NCBI RefSeq assembly: GCF_003002815.1
Contig: NZ_PVTF01000016.1
Location: 161,903 to 225,902, forward strand
Length of the DNA: 64,000 nt
Reading direction: 5' to 3'
Origin: Umezawaea tangerina
GTDB lineage: Bacteria; Actinomycetota; Actinomycetes; Mycobacteriales; Pseudonocardiaceae
How positions within the stretch are numbered: position 1 is the first letter of the stretch; each line of letters begins with the position of its first letter. Shown here one piece after another: positions 51,946-62,070 of this stretch. The notes below the pieces were generated by a model. The model worked only from the letters and a program-made list of their open reading frames with translations. It made no database searches and was not told the origin of the DNA. Made by a program: the position numbers and the translations under genes.

Positions 51946-53118
51946 CTACGGATGCAACCCGTGCTGGTACTTCGGAAACCGCACACTGATCTTCGTCCCC
52001 AGCCCCTGCGCCGTCTCCACCACCAACCCGTAGTCGTCCCCGTAGAACCTCCTCAGCCTCTCGTCGATGTTCCCCAGCCCTATCCCGGCCGTCTCGTCCA
52101 CCTGCCCCGCCAGCGTCCTGCGCAGCGCTTCCGGGTCCATCCCGATCCCGTCGTCCTCGATCGTGATGTGCGCTTCCGCCCCGGCGTCGGCCGCGAGGAT
52201 CTGGATGTGGCCGGGTTCGACCTTTCCTTCCATGCCGTGGCGGACCGCGTTCTCCACGAGTGGTTGCAGGCACAGGAACGGCACGGTCACCGAGAGGACC
52301 TCGGGGGCGATCTGCAGCGTCACCGTCAGCCGTTCGCCGAACCGGGCCCGTTCCAGCGCCAGGTACTGGTCGATCGACTTCAGCTCCTCGGCGAGGGTCG
52401 TGAAGTCGCCGTGCCGTCGGAACGAGTACCGGGTGAAGTCGGCGAAGTCCAGCAGCAGGGTCCGCGCCCGTTCGGGGTTCGTGCGCACGTACGACGCGAT
52501 GGCGCTCAACGAGTTGTAGATGAAGTGCGGTGAGATCTGCGCCCGCAGTGCCCGGACCTCGGCTTCGACGAGGCGGGTCCGGGAGCGGTCCAGTTCGGCG
52601 AGCTCCAGTTGTCCGGAAGCCCAGCGGGCGACCTCGTTGGTGGCCCGCACCAAGCCGGCCGACGCTTCCCGGCTGTAGGCCGCGAGCACGCCGACGACGT
52701 GACCCTCCACGGTGAGCGGGGCGACGACGGCGATCTGCACGGGGCAGTCCGGCAACGTGCACCCGATGTCGAACGCGCGGGTCCGCCCCGTGCTGAAGAC
52801 CTCCTGCGCCAACCGCATCGTGTCGGCCGAGTGGTGCTCCCCGACGCCCTCCCACGCGACCACCTCGACCTCGTCGGTCAACGCCAGCGCGGGGGTGTCG
52901 AGCAGGGTCCTGAGGTGGCGGGCCGACTTCTTCGCGGCTTCGGGGACGAGGCCTGCGCGCAGCGGGGGAGCGGCGGACCAGGCGGTGTGCAGGGTCTCGA
53001 ACGTGATCCGCTGCGCCTCGGTGAGGAAGTCCTGCCGGGGACCCGACCCCCGCCACAGCACGAACACGATGGCCGCTCCGACGAGCAGTATCGCTCCCAC
53101 GGCCAGCAGGCCGGTCAC
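51946..53118 (-). CDS. LytS/YehU-type sensor histidine kinase
   Basis: This 390-residue kinase has one N-terminal transmembrane helix, a GAF-like sensor region (about 60-190), and the His-kinase box (ALRAQISPHFIYNSL, His in SPHF). N and G boxes follow (QPLVENAVRHG and GIGLGNIDERL). GTG 53118 overlaps the symporter stop (GTGA). It probably phosphorylates the LytTR regulator encoded at the head of the same operon. The symporter between them hints at sensing of the transported carboxylate. Confidence 0.92.
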   Translation of the reverse strand: MTGLLAVGAILLVGAAIVFVLWRGSGPRQDFLTEAQRITFETLHTAWSAAPPLRAGLVPEAAKKSARHLRTLLDTPALALTDEVEVVAWEGVGEHHSADTMRLAQEVFSTGRTRAFDIGCTLPDCPVQIAVVAPLTVEGHVVGVLAAYSREASAGLVRATNEVARWASGQLELAELDRSRTRLVEAEVRALRAQISPHFIYNSLSAIASYVRTNPERARTLLLDFADFTRYSFRRHGDFTTLAEELKSIDQYLALERARFGERLTVTLQIAPEVLSVTVPFLCLQPLVENAVRHGMEGKVEPGHIQILAADAGAEAHITIEDDGIGMDPEALRRTLAGQVDETAGIGLGNIDERLRRFYGDDYGLVVETAQGLGTKISVRFPKYQHGLHP

Positions 53119-54872
53119 GTCCCGGTTCTCCGGCGGATGTCGCTCATGGACGGTTCCTCGTTCATCTCCAGCCCGAGGTTCTCGGGCGCGTGCAGTCTGA
53201 CCATGACCCGGTTGACGTTCTCCGGGATCCTGCCGGGCGTCATCAGCGACACCACGTACATCACCACGAACCCGAGCGGCACGGTCCAGGCCGCCGGTCG
53301 GGACAGGAACACGTGGTACCACTGGTCGGCGGTCTTGGCGCTGATGGTGACTATCCCGGCGGCCAGCGCGGGCACGCCGCCCGCGATCATCCCGGCGACC
53401 GCGCCGGTGGTGGTCATCCGGGTGCTCCAGATCCCCAGCAGCAGCAACGGGCACAGCGAGGACGCGGCGACGGCGAACGCGAGCCCGACCATGTCGGCCA
53501 CCGGGATCCCGCCGACCAGCACGGTCATCGCCAGCGGCACGATCGCGGCGAGCGCGGCGGAGATCCGGAACCCGCGCACACCGCGCATCTTCAGCACGTC
53601 CTGGCTGAGCACACCGGCCAGCGAGACCATCAGCCCGGACGAGGTCGACAGGAACGCCGCGAACGCGCCACCCGCGACCAGCGCGCCGAGCAGCTGCCCG
53701 CCGACACCCCCGACCATCCGGCTCGGCAGCACCAGCACCACGGCGTCGGTGTCACCGGTCAGCAGCAGCTCCGGCGTGTAGAGCCTGCCGAGCACGCCGT
53801 AGATCGGCGGCATCAGGTAGAAGATCCCCAGCAGCCCCAGCACGATCAGCGTCGTGCGCCGGGCCGCCCGGCCGTTCGGGTTGGTGTAGAACCGCACGAT
53901 CACGTGCGGCAGCCCCATCGTCCCCAGGAACGTCGCCAGGATCAGCGAGTACACCGCGTAGAGCGGGAACTGCCCGCCCTCGGCCATCGGCAGCGCCCAG
54001 TCCGCGTTCGTGGTGTGCGGCAACGACTCCAGGTGCGGCACGGTCTCGCCCGCCGGGAACACGAACGAGCTGCCCGCCGCGACGGTGTGCTCGCCCGCGT
54101 TGACCCACAGCTGGTCGCCGTCCACCCGCACCCCGTCGAGCAGCCCGTGGCCGGAGAAGTTCGCGGGCGCCTCGACGTGGATCAGCGTGGAGGTGTCGAA
54201 GTCGACCGTCGTGGTCTGCCGGAACACCGGGAACTCCGGGCCGTTGAGCCGTTCCCCGCCGTGCGCGCGCCACGCCAGCAGCAGGAACACCACCGGCACC
54301 GCGATGGCCGTGAGCTTGAGCCAGTACTGGAACGCCTGCACGAACGTGACGCTGCGCATCCCGCCGGACACCACGTTCACCGTCACCACGACCGCGACGA
54401 TCAGCCCGCCCAACCAGTCCGGCGCACCGGTGACCGTGTGCAGCGTCAGGCCCGCGCCCTTGAACTGCGGCAGCAGGTACAGCCACGCGATGGCGATCGC
54501 CAGCCCGCTGGCCACCCGGCGCACCACCGGCGAGGAGAACCGCGCCTCGGCGAAGTCCGGCAGCGTGTACGCGCCCGACCGGCGCAGCGGGGCCGCGACC
54601 AGCGTCAGCAGCACCAGGTAGCCCGCGGTGTAGCCGACCGGGAACCACAGCATGTCCGGGCCGTGCGCGAAGATCAGCCCGGCGATGCCGACGAACGACG
54701 CCGCCGACAGGTACTCGCCGCCGATCGCGGAGGCGTTCCACCACGGCGACACCGTGCGCGAGGCGACGTAGAAGTCCGACGTCGTGCGCGAGATCCGCAG
54801 GCCGTAGGCGCCGATCAGCATCGTGCCGAGCGCGACCACCAGCACGGCCACGACCCCGTAGGTGCTGTTCAC
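53115..54872 (-). CDS. Sodium:solute symporter (SSF, ActP/acetate-pyruvate type)
   Basis: The 585-residue transporter has about 13 transmembrane helices and typical SSF segments (GGEYLSAASFVGIAGLI, GTMGLPHVIVRFYTNPNGRAARR). A large extracellular loop (about 235-310) follows helix 6. The profile fits cation/acetate or pyruvate symporters. GTG 54872 overlaps the DUF485 stop. It probably imports a monocarboxylate. Confidence 0.9.
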   Translation of the reverse strand: MNSTYGVVAVLVVALGTMLIGAYGLRISRTTSDFYVASRTVSPWWNASAIGGEYLSAASFVGIAGLIFAHGPDMLWFPVGYTAGYLVLLTLVAAPLRRSGAYTLPDFAEARFSSPVVRRVASGLAIAIAWLYLLPQFKGAGLTLHTVTGAPDWLGGLIVAVVVTVNVVSGGMRSVTFVQAFQYWLKLTAIAVPVVFLLLAWRAHGGERLNGPEFPVFRQTTTVDFDTSTLIHVEAPANFSGHGLLDGVRVDGDQLWVNAGEHTVAAGSSFVFPAGETVPHLESLPHTTNADWALPMAEGGQFPLYAVYSLILATFLGTMGLPHVIVRFYTNPNGRAARRTTLIVLGLLGIFYLMPPIYGVLGRLYTPELLLTGDTDAVVLVLPSRMVGGVGGQLLGALVAGGAFAAFLSTSSGLMVSLAGVLSQDVLKMRGVRGFRISAALAAIVPLAMTVLVGGIPVADMVGLAFAVAASSLCPLLLLGIWSTRMTTTGAVAGMIAGGVPALAAGIVTISAKTADQWYHVFLSRPAAWTVPLGFVVMYVVSLMTPGRIPENVNRVMVRLHAPENLGLEMNEEPSMSDIRRRTGT

Positions 54873-55255
54873 GACCGCTCGACCAGCTCGGCGAACGCCA
54901 GCTCGCTCCGCTCGGCCTGCCGCACGTAGAACCACCCGGCCAGCACGAACACCGGGAACACCACCGCCCCGAGCAGCACCCACGGCAGCCCGATGCCGAG
55001 CACCTGGATCCGCGAGACCGACGGCGCGAACTTGAACACCAGCGGCAACGTCCCCAACCCGCCCGCGACCAGGCCCACCACCAGCAGGCCCAGCGTGCGC
55101 TGGGTGCGGATCAGCGACCGCATGTACAGGGCGCCCAGCTGGCTCTGCTCGTTGATCTCCCGCGACGTCGGGTACGGCCGCCGGGGACGGGGCGCACCGG
55201 TCCGCGGGCTCGTCACCACCACGCGCTGCGTCGGCGGCGGCTGCTCGGGCCTCAC
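54869..55255 (-). CDS. DUF485-like small membrane protein partner of the symporter
   Basis: This 128-residue protein has a Pro-rich start, then two transmembrane helices (about 60-85 and 95-118) and a charged tail. It lies directly before the SSF symporter, the usual place of YjcH/DUF485 proteins. GTG 55255 overlaps the regulator stop and its own stop overlaps the symporter start. Confidence 0.8.
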   Translation of the reverse strand: MRPEQPPPTQRVVVTSPRTGAPRPRRPYPTSREINEQSQLGALYMRSLIRTQRTLGLLVVGLVAGGLGTLPLVFKFAPSVSRIQVLGIGLPWVLLGAVVFPVFVLAGWFYVRQAERSELAFAELVERS

Positions 55256-56142
55256 GTGGCCTGCCGGTTCCGCGCGCTCTCGTCGGGACCCTGCTGCGGC
55301 ACCACCGGACGCGCCCGCCGCACCAGCAGCTGGCGCAGGTGCCGGGCGTGGCGGCGGCTGACCGGCAGCACCGCGCCGCCGATGTTGACGCTCAGGTGCC
55401 CCTCCTCCAGCCGCAGCTCGTCGACGTGGCTCAACGACACCAGGTGGCTGCGGTGGATCCGGACGAACCCGGCGGACCGCCAGCGCTCCTCCAACCCGTT
55501 CAACGCCGCCCTGACCAGACCACTGCCCGTCGCGGTGTGCAGGCGGGCGTAGTCGCCGTGCGCCTCGACGTAGCGGATGTCGGCCAGCCGGATGAACCGG
55601 GTGATCCCGCCCAGCTCGACCGGGATGACCTCCTCGCCGACCTCGGGGGCCTGCGACACGGCGGGCTGCGCGGGTGCCTCGGCGGTGGTGGACTTGACGT
55701 CCAGCACCTCGTGCACGATCCGGTGCACCGACTCGGCCAGCCGCTCCGCGCGCACCGGCTTGAGCAGGTAGTCCAGCGCCTTCAGCTCGAACGCCTCGAC
55801 CGCGGGCTCCTGGTGCGCGGTGACGAACACGATGGGCGGCGGCTGCGCGAACCGCGACAGCACGCGGGCCAGGTCCAACCCGTCCAGACCGGGCATCCGG
55901 ATGTCCAGGAACACCGCGTCGACCGGCTGACCGGCGTCCATGGCCCGGTGCAGCCCGCGCAGCGCGGTCGTCGCGTCCGTCACGCCCTCGACGTGCGCGA
56001 TCCGCGGATCCGAGCGCAGGAGGTACACCAGGTCCTCCAGCGCCGGGGCCTCGTCGTCCACGGCGAGCACGCGCAACGTCCGTTCGAGAGCGCCTCGGCG
56101 CTCGGGCCCCTCGCAGAGGGGGCAGGGCAGACCTGCGGTCAT
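55252..56142 (-). CDS. LytTR-family response regulator
   Basis: This 296-residue regulator has a receiver domain (VDDEAPA; phospho-acceptor Asp in VFLDIRMPG; Lys in DYLLKP) and a C-terminal LytTR DNA-binding domain (EVIPVELGGITRFIRLADIRYVEAHGDY onward). A short N-terminal CPLCEG segment precedes it. ATG 56142 is chosen; an in-frame GTG at 56181 lacks a ribosome site. It heads an operon whose four genes overlap by GTGA each. Confidence 0.9.
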   Translation of the reverse strand: MTAGLPCPLCEGPERRGALERTLRVLAVDDEAPALEDLVYLLRSDPRIAHVEGVTDATTALRGLHRAMDAGQPVDAVFLDIRMPGLDGLDLARVLSRFAQPPPIVFVTAHQEPAVEAFELKALDYLLKPVRAERLAESVHRIVHEVLDVKSTTAEAPAQPAVSQAPEVGEEVIPVELGGITRFIRLADIRYVEAHGDYARLHTATGSGLVRAALNGLEERWRSAGFVRIHRSHLVSLSHVDELRLEEGHLSVNIGGAVLPVSRRHARHLRQLLVRRARPVVPQQGPDESARNRQAT

Positions 56143-56294
56143 GTCCGATCGTGTCCAATGCTGTGAACGGCCGATCTCCACGGCGACGGGGATTAGACCA
56201 CCAGTGGGTCATCGTCGCCCGTCGAGGGGCCGCTAGCAAGGTGCCACCGGCACCCCTTTCACGCAGGAATGCGGTGATCGGTTCGACCGGACCC

Positions 56295-56600
56295 TCAGCC
56301 CGCGATGCGCCGGGACCTGTGGTCCGCGACCCTGGGGTGCGCGGCCTGCGCGTCCCCGAGGGTGATCTCCAGTTCGACGAAGGACTCCTCGGCGCGGCGC
56401 GCGGCGACGACCACCGACGACGCGGCGGCCGGACCGACCAGGCGGCGCGTGGGGTCCTGCAGCGATTCCAGCACCTCGGACCACTGGTTCGACAACTTCG
56501 CCAAACCCTCCAGTGCGGCTACCAGTTCACCCGTTGTGCAGGGTGGATTTGCCGCTATCCGGGCGAGATGGTCGCCCAGCGCATCCAAGTCGGCGTTCAT
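56295..56600 (-). CDS. Small helical hypothetical protein
   Basis: This 101-residue product from ATG 56600 (GGGGG 5 nt upstream) is predicted to be mostly helical (LDALGDHLARIAANPP, then ELVAALEGLAKLSNQWSEVLESL). An ATG at 56612 is an alternative. It lies between the LytTR operon and the SARP gene, all on the minus strand. No family recognised. Confidence 0.55.
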   Translation of the reverse strand: MNADLDALGDHLARIAANPPCTTGELVAALEGLAKLSNQWSEVLESLQDPTRRLVGPAAASSVVVAARRAEESFVELEITLGDAQAAHPRVADHRSRRIAG

Positions 56601-56740
56601 CGTCACCCCCATGACGCAGTCGTGTACCCCTGGATATTGCTATAGCCGGTCGGAATGGTCAACCAGGTCTCAATTGGCTGCTGTTCGCCCTGGTCACCGG
56701 CCGCAGGAATGGCGGCGGCAAGCCCTTTCCCCAACCATTC

Positions 56741-59473
56741 CTACGTTCCGGTGAGCTGGGTCACCAGCAATCTGGCAACCATTTCACGCGCTCGGACCTC
56801 GAATAATCCGAAACCCGACTGCACGGCCATGGCCAGTGCCATCCGGGAGTGGTCTAGTGCCTGTGCGTATTCGTTCGCGCACAGGTGTGCCTCCGCCGTG
56901 CCGAGAAGCGCTCGAACGGCCCCGTACGGGTACTCGCCCGCCGTAGCCAACTCCAGCGCGCGGCGGTACTCCTCCACCGATCGGGCGTACTCGCCGACAC
57001 CGCACAGCACCAGTCCGGAGGCGTTGCGCACCTCGCACTCGATCCGGTCGGTCGCACCCTCCTCCCGGACCGCCTCCAGCGCCCGGCCCACCACCTCGAC
57101 CGCCTCCCCGTGATCACCCGATCGGCTCAGCGCCATCGCCAGGTACGCCCGCGTCTCGGTCAGCAGGTGCCCGGACCCGGTCAGGTCCCACTGCGCGGCG
57201 GTGAGCCGCAGCAGCTCCACGGCCTTCCCGTGGTCGCCCAGCGCCAGGTGGCAGCGGGCCAGCAGGCTCGTGCAGGACGCCTTGACGTTGAGCCCCGCCG
57301 ACGTCCGCGCCAGCTCGACGCCCCTGGTCAGGCGCTCGATCGCGCGGTCGACGTCACCCCGCATCAGGTCCACCGCGCCGAGCCCGGTGAGCGCGGAGAC
57401 GCGGACGTGCGGCATGGCCCAGTCCTCGTCGCCGAGCACCAGCAGCCGCTCGAAGGCCGCCACCGCGGTCGGCAGGTCGTTCAGCTCCATCGCCAGGATC
57501 CCGCGCCACGCGGCCAGCAGCCACGCCTCCGAGCCGGGCGGCTCACCCGCCTCCGCGATGTGCCTCATCGCCAGCCGCTGGTTGCCCAGGTTGCGGTGCT
57601 CCGCGGCCAGCCACACGAGCATCCGCGTCTCCGCGGCCCGGTCGCCCTGCCCGCGGGCCGCGTCCAGCGCGGCGTCGATGGCACCGAGGAACTCCACGTG
57701 GTGGCCGTGCGTGCCGAGGTACCCGCCCATCCCGTTGACCAGCTGCCACGCCATCGGCCGCGGCCCCGACCGCGCGCAGTCCTCCGCCGCGGCGAACAGG
57801 TTCGGCCGCTCGGCGTCCAGCCACGCCTTCGCGGCCCCCTCGTCGGCGAGCAGGTGCGGCGGGGCGGGCCTGGGCACATCCAGCTCCGGGAACAGCAGGT
57901 GGGCGACCTCGTGGGAGGTCCGCAGGTACCAGTCGAGCAGCCGCTGCACGGCCGCCGCGCCGCCGTCGGGCTCGTGCGCGCGGGCCCGTTCGGCGGCGTA
58001 CTCGCGCAGCAGGTCCGGCAGCCCGAACCGGTCGCCGTCCAGCCGCTGCACCAGGTTCGCGGTCACCAGCTCCCCGAGCAGCGCCGCCGCGGTGGCCGGG
58101 TCGGCGCCCAGCAGCGCCGCCGCGCCGTGCGCGTCCACGTCCGGCCCCGGCACCAGCCCCAGCAGCCGGAACAGCTCGGCGGTCGGCGGTCGCAGCGTCG
58201 TGTAGGACAGGTCGAACGCCCGCCGCACCGCCGCCGTGTCGTCGTTCTCCACCGCGAGCGCCGAGAGCCGGTCGCCCTCGCGCAGCTCCGCCACGTACCG
58301 CTCGACGTCCCCGCGCGGCGCGCCGACGAGGTTGCCCAGCGAGATGCGCAGCGCCAGCGGCAGGTAGCCGCACAGCCGGGCCAGCTCGGCCACGACGCCC
58401 TCCCGCGCGTCCGTGCTCAACGCGCGGCGCAGCAGCAGCCGGGCGTCCTCGGGCGGCAGCACGTCCAGCCGCACCGCGGCCGAACCGGGCAGGTCCAGCT
58501 CGCTGCGGCTGGTGACCAGCACCGCGCACGCCGGGTCGCCGGGCAGCAGCGGCAGCACCTGGGCCGCCGACATCGCGTTGTCCAGGATCACCAGCACCCG
58601 GCGTCCGCGCAGCCGCGCCCGGTAGGCGGCGACCAGCGAGGCCTCGTCGAGCGGGATGCGGTCGCCCCTCATCCCGGTGGCCCGCAGGAACCGGGCCAGC
58701 ACGGCGGTCGTGGACAGCGTCGGGGCGGAGGAGTGGCCGCGCAGGTCCACGTGGAGCTGCCCGTCGGTGAAGCGCCCGCGCACGGCGTGGCCGACCGAGA
58801 TCGCCACGGCCGTCTTGCCGACCCCCGGCGGTCCGCTGACCACGACCGTCGGCGACGCCTTCGCGCCCCGGCCCGGCAGCAGCAGCTCCGCGGCCCGCGC
58901 CAGCTCCTCGGTGCGGCCGACGAAGTTGCCCACCGGCGCGGGCAGCTGCGACACCGGCGACCACTCGACGGCCGGTCGACGCGCCGCCTGGTCCGCCCGC
59001 CGGTGCTCCTCGACCAGGCCCCCGGTCGGCAGCCGGTCCGCGTCGACGTCGGCCAGCAGCGGTCCGCGCCAGCACGCCAGCGCCCGCTCGTAGGCCTCCC
59101 GCGACTCCTCCGGCCTGCCCGCCGCGGCCAGCGCCGCGCCCTCGGCCACCAGCGACCGGAACCGCTGCAGGTCCAGGGCGCCGTCCTCGACGGTGATCCG
59201 GTAGCCGGTCGGCGTCGTGTCGATCAGCCGCGGCTCGCCGAGCACCCGGCGCAGCCGCATCACGTACACCGGCAGCGTCTGCGCGGCCCGCGCGGGCGGG
59301 TCGTCACCCCAGACGAAGCGGACCAGGTCCGCCGTCGACACCGAACGGCCCGCGTTCAGCAGCAGGGCGGCGAGCACCACCCGCTGCCTGGCCGCGGTGA
59401 TCGGGACCTCGGTGCCGCCGCGGTGGACCACCAGTGGTCCGAGCACACCGAACCGATCGTGCGACTGGCCCAC
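56741..59473 (-). CDS. SARP-family regulator with NB-ARC and TPR domains; BTAD shortened
   Basis: This 910-residue AfsR-like protein has an OmpR-type DNA-binding domain (about 5-95), a bacterial transcriptional activator domain that starts at 99 (LDLQRFRSLVAEG), and an NB-ARC ATPase (Walker A GPPGVGKT at 214-221). TPR repeats (about 560-900) follow. The BTAD stops near residue 160 and runs straight into the pre-NB-ARC linker (PAPVGNFVGR at 179); roughly 70-80 residues of the usual second half are missing. GTG 59473 has GAGGAG 8 nt upstream. SARPs switch on secondary-metabolite clusters; no target cluster is visible here. Confidence 0.88.
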   Translation of the reverse strand: MGQSHDRFGVLGPLVVHRGGTEVPITAARQRVVLAALLLNAGRSVSTADLVRFVWGDDPPARAAQTLPVYVMRLRRVLGEPRLIDTTPTGYRITVEDGALDLQRFRSLVAEGAALAAAGRPEESREAYERALACWRGPLLADVDADRLPTGGLVEEHRRADQAARRPAVEWSPVSQLPAPVGNFVGRTEELARAAELLLPGRGAKASPTVVVSGPPGVGKTAVAISVGHAVRGRFTDGQLHVDLRGHSSAPTLSTTAVLARFLRATGMRGDRIPLDEASLVAAYRARLRGRRVLVILDNAMSAAQVLPLLPGDPACAVLVTSRSELDLPGSAAVRLDVLPPEDARLLLRRALSTDAREGVVAELARLCGYLPLALRISLGNLVGAPRGDVERYVAELREGDRLSALAVENDDTAAVRRAFDLSYTTLRPPTAELFRLLGLVPGPDVDAHGAAALLGADPATAAALLGELVTANLVQRLDGDRFGLPDLLREYAAERARAHEPDGGAAAVQRLLDWYLRTSHEVAHLLFPELDVPRPAPPHLLADEGAAKAWLDAERPNLFAAAEDCARSGPRPMAWQLVNGMGGYLGTHGHHVEFLGAIDAALDAARGQGDRAAETRMLVWLAAEHRNLGNQRLAMRHIAEAGEPPGSEAWLLAAWRGILAMELNDLPTAVAAFERLLVLGDEDWAMPHVRVSALTGLGAVDLMRGDVDRAIERLTRGVELARTSAGLNVKASCTSLLARCHLALGDHGKAVELLRLTAAQWDLTGSGHLLTETRAYLAMALSRSGDHGEAVEVVGRALEAVREEGATDRIECEVRNASGLVLCGVGEYARSVEEYRRALELATAGEYPYGAVRALLGTAEAHLCANEYAQALDHSRMALAMAVQSGFGLFEVRAREMVARLLVTQLTGT

Positions 59474-59535
59474 CTGTCTTGCTCCTCACGGCGCGGACGA
59501 CGGTAACGCGACGACCGCCACCGCGCCAGGAGTCC

Positions 59536-62070
59536 TTACATGGCACCGACTTCGGTGACCCTGATGGCCGCTGTCCCGGTCTCGTCGGACTCCTCGAGGT
59601 CGACTTCGGCCGAGATGCCCCAGTCGTGGTCCCCGGCGGGGTCGTCGAAGATCTGACGCACGTCCCAGCGCCCCGGTTCCTCCGTGATGATCAGCAATGC
59701 CGGACCGCGCGCGTCGGGCCCGATCCCGATGGCGTCGAACGCCTCGAAGTAGGGCTCGATCGCGTCCTCCCACGCGTCCGCGTCCCACCCGGACTCGCCG
59801 TCGAGGATCCCGAGCTCGTAGTAGTCGCGGCGCGCCGCCAGCTCGACCCGGCGGAACAGCGCGTTGCGCACCAGCACCCGGAACGCCCGCATGTTGCGGG
59901 TGACGGCGGGCGGCCGCTCGTCGATCTCGATCTTCTTCGCGGCCTCGTCGAGCGGGTTGCGCAGCTTCTCCCACTCCTCCAGCAGGCTGGAGTCGACCTG
60001 GCGGACCAGCTCGCCCAGCCACTCGATGAGGTCGTTGAGCTCCTCGGTCTTCGCCTCCTCGGGCACGGTCTGGCGCAGCGCCTTGTAGGCGTCGGCCAGG
60101 TACCGCAGCACGATCCCCTCCGACCGCGCCAGCTGGTAGAAGCTGACGTACTCGGTGAACGTCATCGCCCGCTCGTACATGTCCCGGACCACGGACTTCG
60201 GCGACAGGTGGTGGTCGGCGACCCACGGGTGCCCGTTCCGGTAGCTCGTGAAAGCGCCTTCCAGCAGCTCCTCCAACGGCTTCGGATAGGTGACCTGGTC
60301 GAGCAGCTCCATCCGCTGGTCGTACTCGACGCCGTCGGCCTTCATCGCCGCCACGGCCTCGCCGCGCGCCTTGAACTGCTGGGCGGACAGGATCTGGCGC
60401 GGGTCGTCCAGAGTGGACTCGATGATGGACAGCGTGTCCAGCGGGTAGCTGGGCGACTCGCGGTCGAGCAGCTCGATCGCGGCCAGCGCGAACGGCGACA
60501 GCGCCTGGTTGAGCGCGAAGTTGTCCTGGAGGTCGACGGTCAGCCGGTAGCGGCGGCCCTCGGCGTCCGGCTCGTCCAGCCGCACGACCACCCCGGACTG
60601 GAGCAGCCCCCGGAAGATCGAGATCGCCCGCAGGATGTGCTTGAGCTGCGCCTTGCGCGTCTCGTGGTTGTCCTCCAGCAGGTGCCGCATCGCCCCGAAG
60701 AAGTCGGCACCGGACGCGTCCCCCCTCCTGTTGAGGACGTTGAGGATCATCGCGTGGCTGACCGAGAACGTCGAGGTCAGCTGCTCCGGCTCCGCCGCGA
60801 CCAGCCGTTCGAACGTCTTGTCGCTCCACGACACGAAACCCTCCGGCGGCTTCGTGCGCACGACCCGCTTGAGCTTCTTCGGGTCGTCACCCGCCTTCGC
60901 GACCCGCTTCGCGTTCTCCACCTCGTGGTCGGGGGCCTGCACGACCACGGTCCCCACCGTGTCGTAGCCCGCGCGGCCCGCCCGGCCCGCGATCTGGTGG
61001 AACTCGCGCGCCTTGAGCACGCGGGTGCGGGTGCCGTCGTACTTGCTCAGCGCGGTGAACAGCACGGTGCGGATGGGCACGTTGATGCCCACGCCCAGGG
61101 TGTCCGTGCCGCAGATGACCTTCAGCAGACCCGCCTGCGCGAGCTGCTCGACCAGCCTGCGGTACTTGGGCAGCATGCCCGCGTGGTGCACGCCGATGCC
61201 GTGCCGCACGATCCGCGACAGCGTCTTGCCGAAGCCGGAGGTGAACCGGAACCCGCCGATCATCGCCGCGATGGCGTCCTTCTCGGCGCGCGTGCACACG
61301 TTCACGCTCATCAGCGCCTGCGCGCGCTCCAGCGCCGAGGCCTGGGTGAAGTGCACGACGTAGATCGGCGCCTCCCGGCCGTGCAGCAGCTCCTCGATGG
61401 TCTCGTGCAGCGGCGTCGTCACGTACTGGAAGTTCAGCGGCACCGGCCGGTCGGCCGACCGCACGACCGCCGTGGACCGACCGGTGCGCCGGGTCAGGTC
61501 CTTCTCGAAGAACGAGACGTCGCCCAGCGTCGCGGACATCAGCAGGAACTGCGCCTTCGGCAGCTCGATCAGCGGCACCTGCCACGCCCAGCCGCGCTCG
61601 GGCTCGGAGTAGAAGTGGAACTCGTCCATGACGACCTGGCCGACCTCGGCCTCCGCGCCGTCGCGCAGGGCGATGTTCGCCAGGATCTCGGCGGTGCAGC
61701 AGATGATCGGCGCGGTGTCGTTGACGCTCGCGTCACCGGTCAGCATGCCGACGTTGGCCGGGCCGAACGTGTCGCACAGCGCGAAGAACTTCTCCGACAC
61801 CAGCGCCTTGATGGGCGCAGTATAAAAGGACCTCTTTCTGCGTCCTTCATTTTGGCTGGCCATGGCCGCGAAGTGCGCCCCGATCGCCACCAGGCTCTTC
61901 CCGGACCCCGTGGGGGTGCTCAGGATGACGTTCGAGCCGGAGACCAGCTCGATCAGCGCCTCCTGCTGCGCCGGGTAGAGCTGGAGCCCCCGTTCCGCCG
62001 CCCAGGAGGCGAACGTGTCGAAGAGCAGGTCTGGGTCGGGGGTGGCCGGAAGCCGATCGGTGAGAGTCAT
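59536..62070 (-). CDS. DEAD/DEAH-box helicase with DUF3516 C-terminus
   Basis: This 844-residue SF2 helicase has Walker A TPTGSGKS (near 55), DEFH box, motif III SATLGD and motif VI QIAGRAGRAG. A DUF3516 region (after about 440) follows, as in the actinobacterial Ski2-like group. ATG 62070 is selected; ATG 62085 is an alternative, neither with a clear ribosome site. It should unwind nucleic acid with ATP in RNA or DNA metabolism. Divergent from the NACHT gene. Confidence 0.9.
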   Translation of the reverse strand: MTLTDRLPATPDPDLLFDTFASWAAERGLQLYPAQQEALIELVSGSNVILSTPTGSGKSLVAIGAHFAAMASQNEGRRKRSFYTAPIKALVSEKFFALCDTFGPANVGMLTGDASVNDTAPIICCTAEILANIALRDGAEAEVGQVVMDEFHFYSEPERGWAWQVPLIELPKAQFLLMSATLGDVSFFEKDLTRRTGRSTAVVRSADRPVPLNFQYVTTPLHETIEELLHGREAPIYVVHFTQASALERAQALMSVNVCTRAEKDAIAAMIGGFRFTSGFGKTLSRIVRHGIGVHHAGMLPKYRRLVEQLAQAGLLKVICGTDTLGVGINVPIRTVLFTALSKYDGTRTRVLKAREFHQIAGRAGRAGYDTVGTVVVQAPDHEVENAKRVAKAGDDPKKLKRVVRTKPPEGFVSWSDKTFERLVAAEPEQLTSTFSVSHAMILNVLNRRGDASGADFFGAMRHLLEDNHETRKAQLKHILRAISIFRGLLQSGVVVRLDEPDAEGRRYRLTVDLQDNFALNQALSPFALAAIELLDRESPSYPLDTLSIIESTLDDPRQILSAQQFKARGEAVAAMKADGVEYDQRMELLDQVTYPKPLEELLEGAFTSYRNGHPWVADHHLSPKSVVRDMYERAMTFTEYVSFYQLARSEGIVLRYLADAYKALRQTVPEEAKTEELNDLIEWLGELVRQVDSSLLEEWEKLRNPLDEAAKKIEIDERPPAVTRNMRAFRVLVRNALFRRVELAARRDYYELGILDGESGWDADAWEDAIEPYFEAFDAIGIGPDARGPALLIITEEPGRWDVRQIFDDPAGDHDWGISAEVDLEESDETGTAAIRVTEVGAM

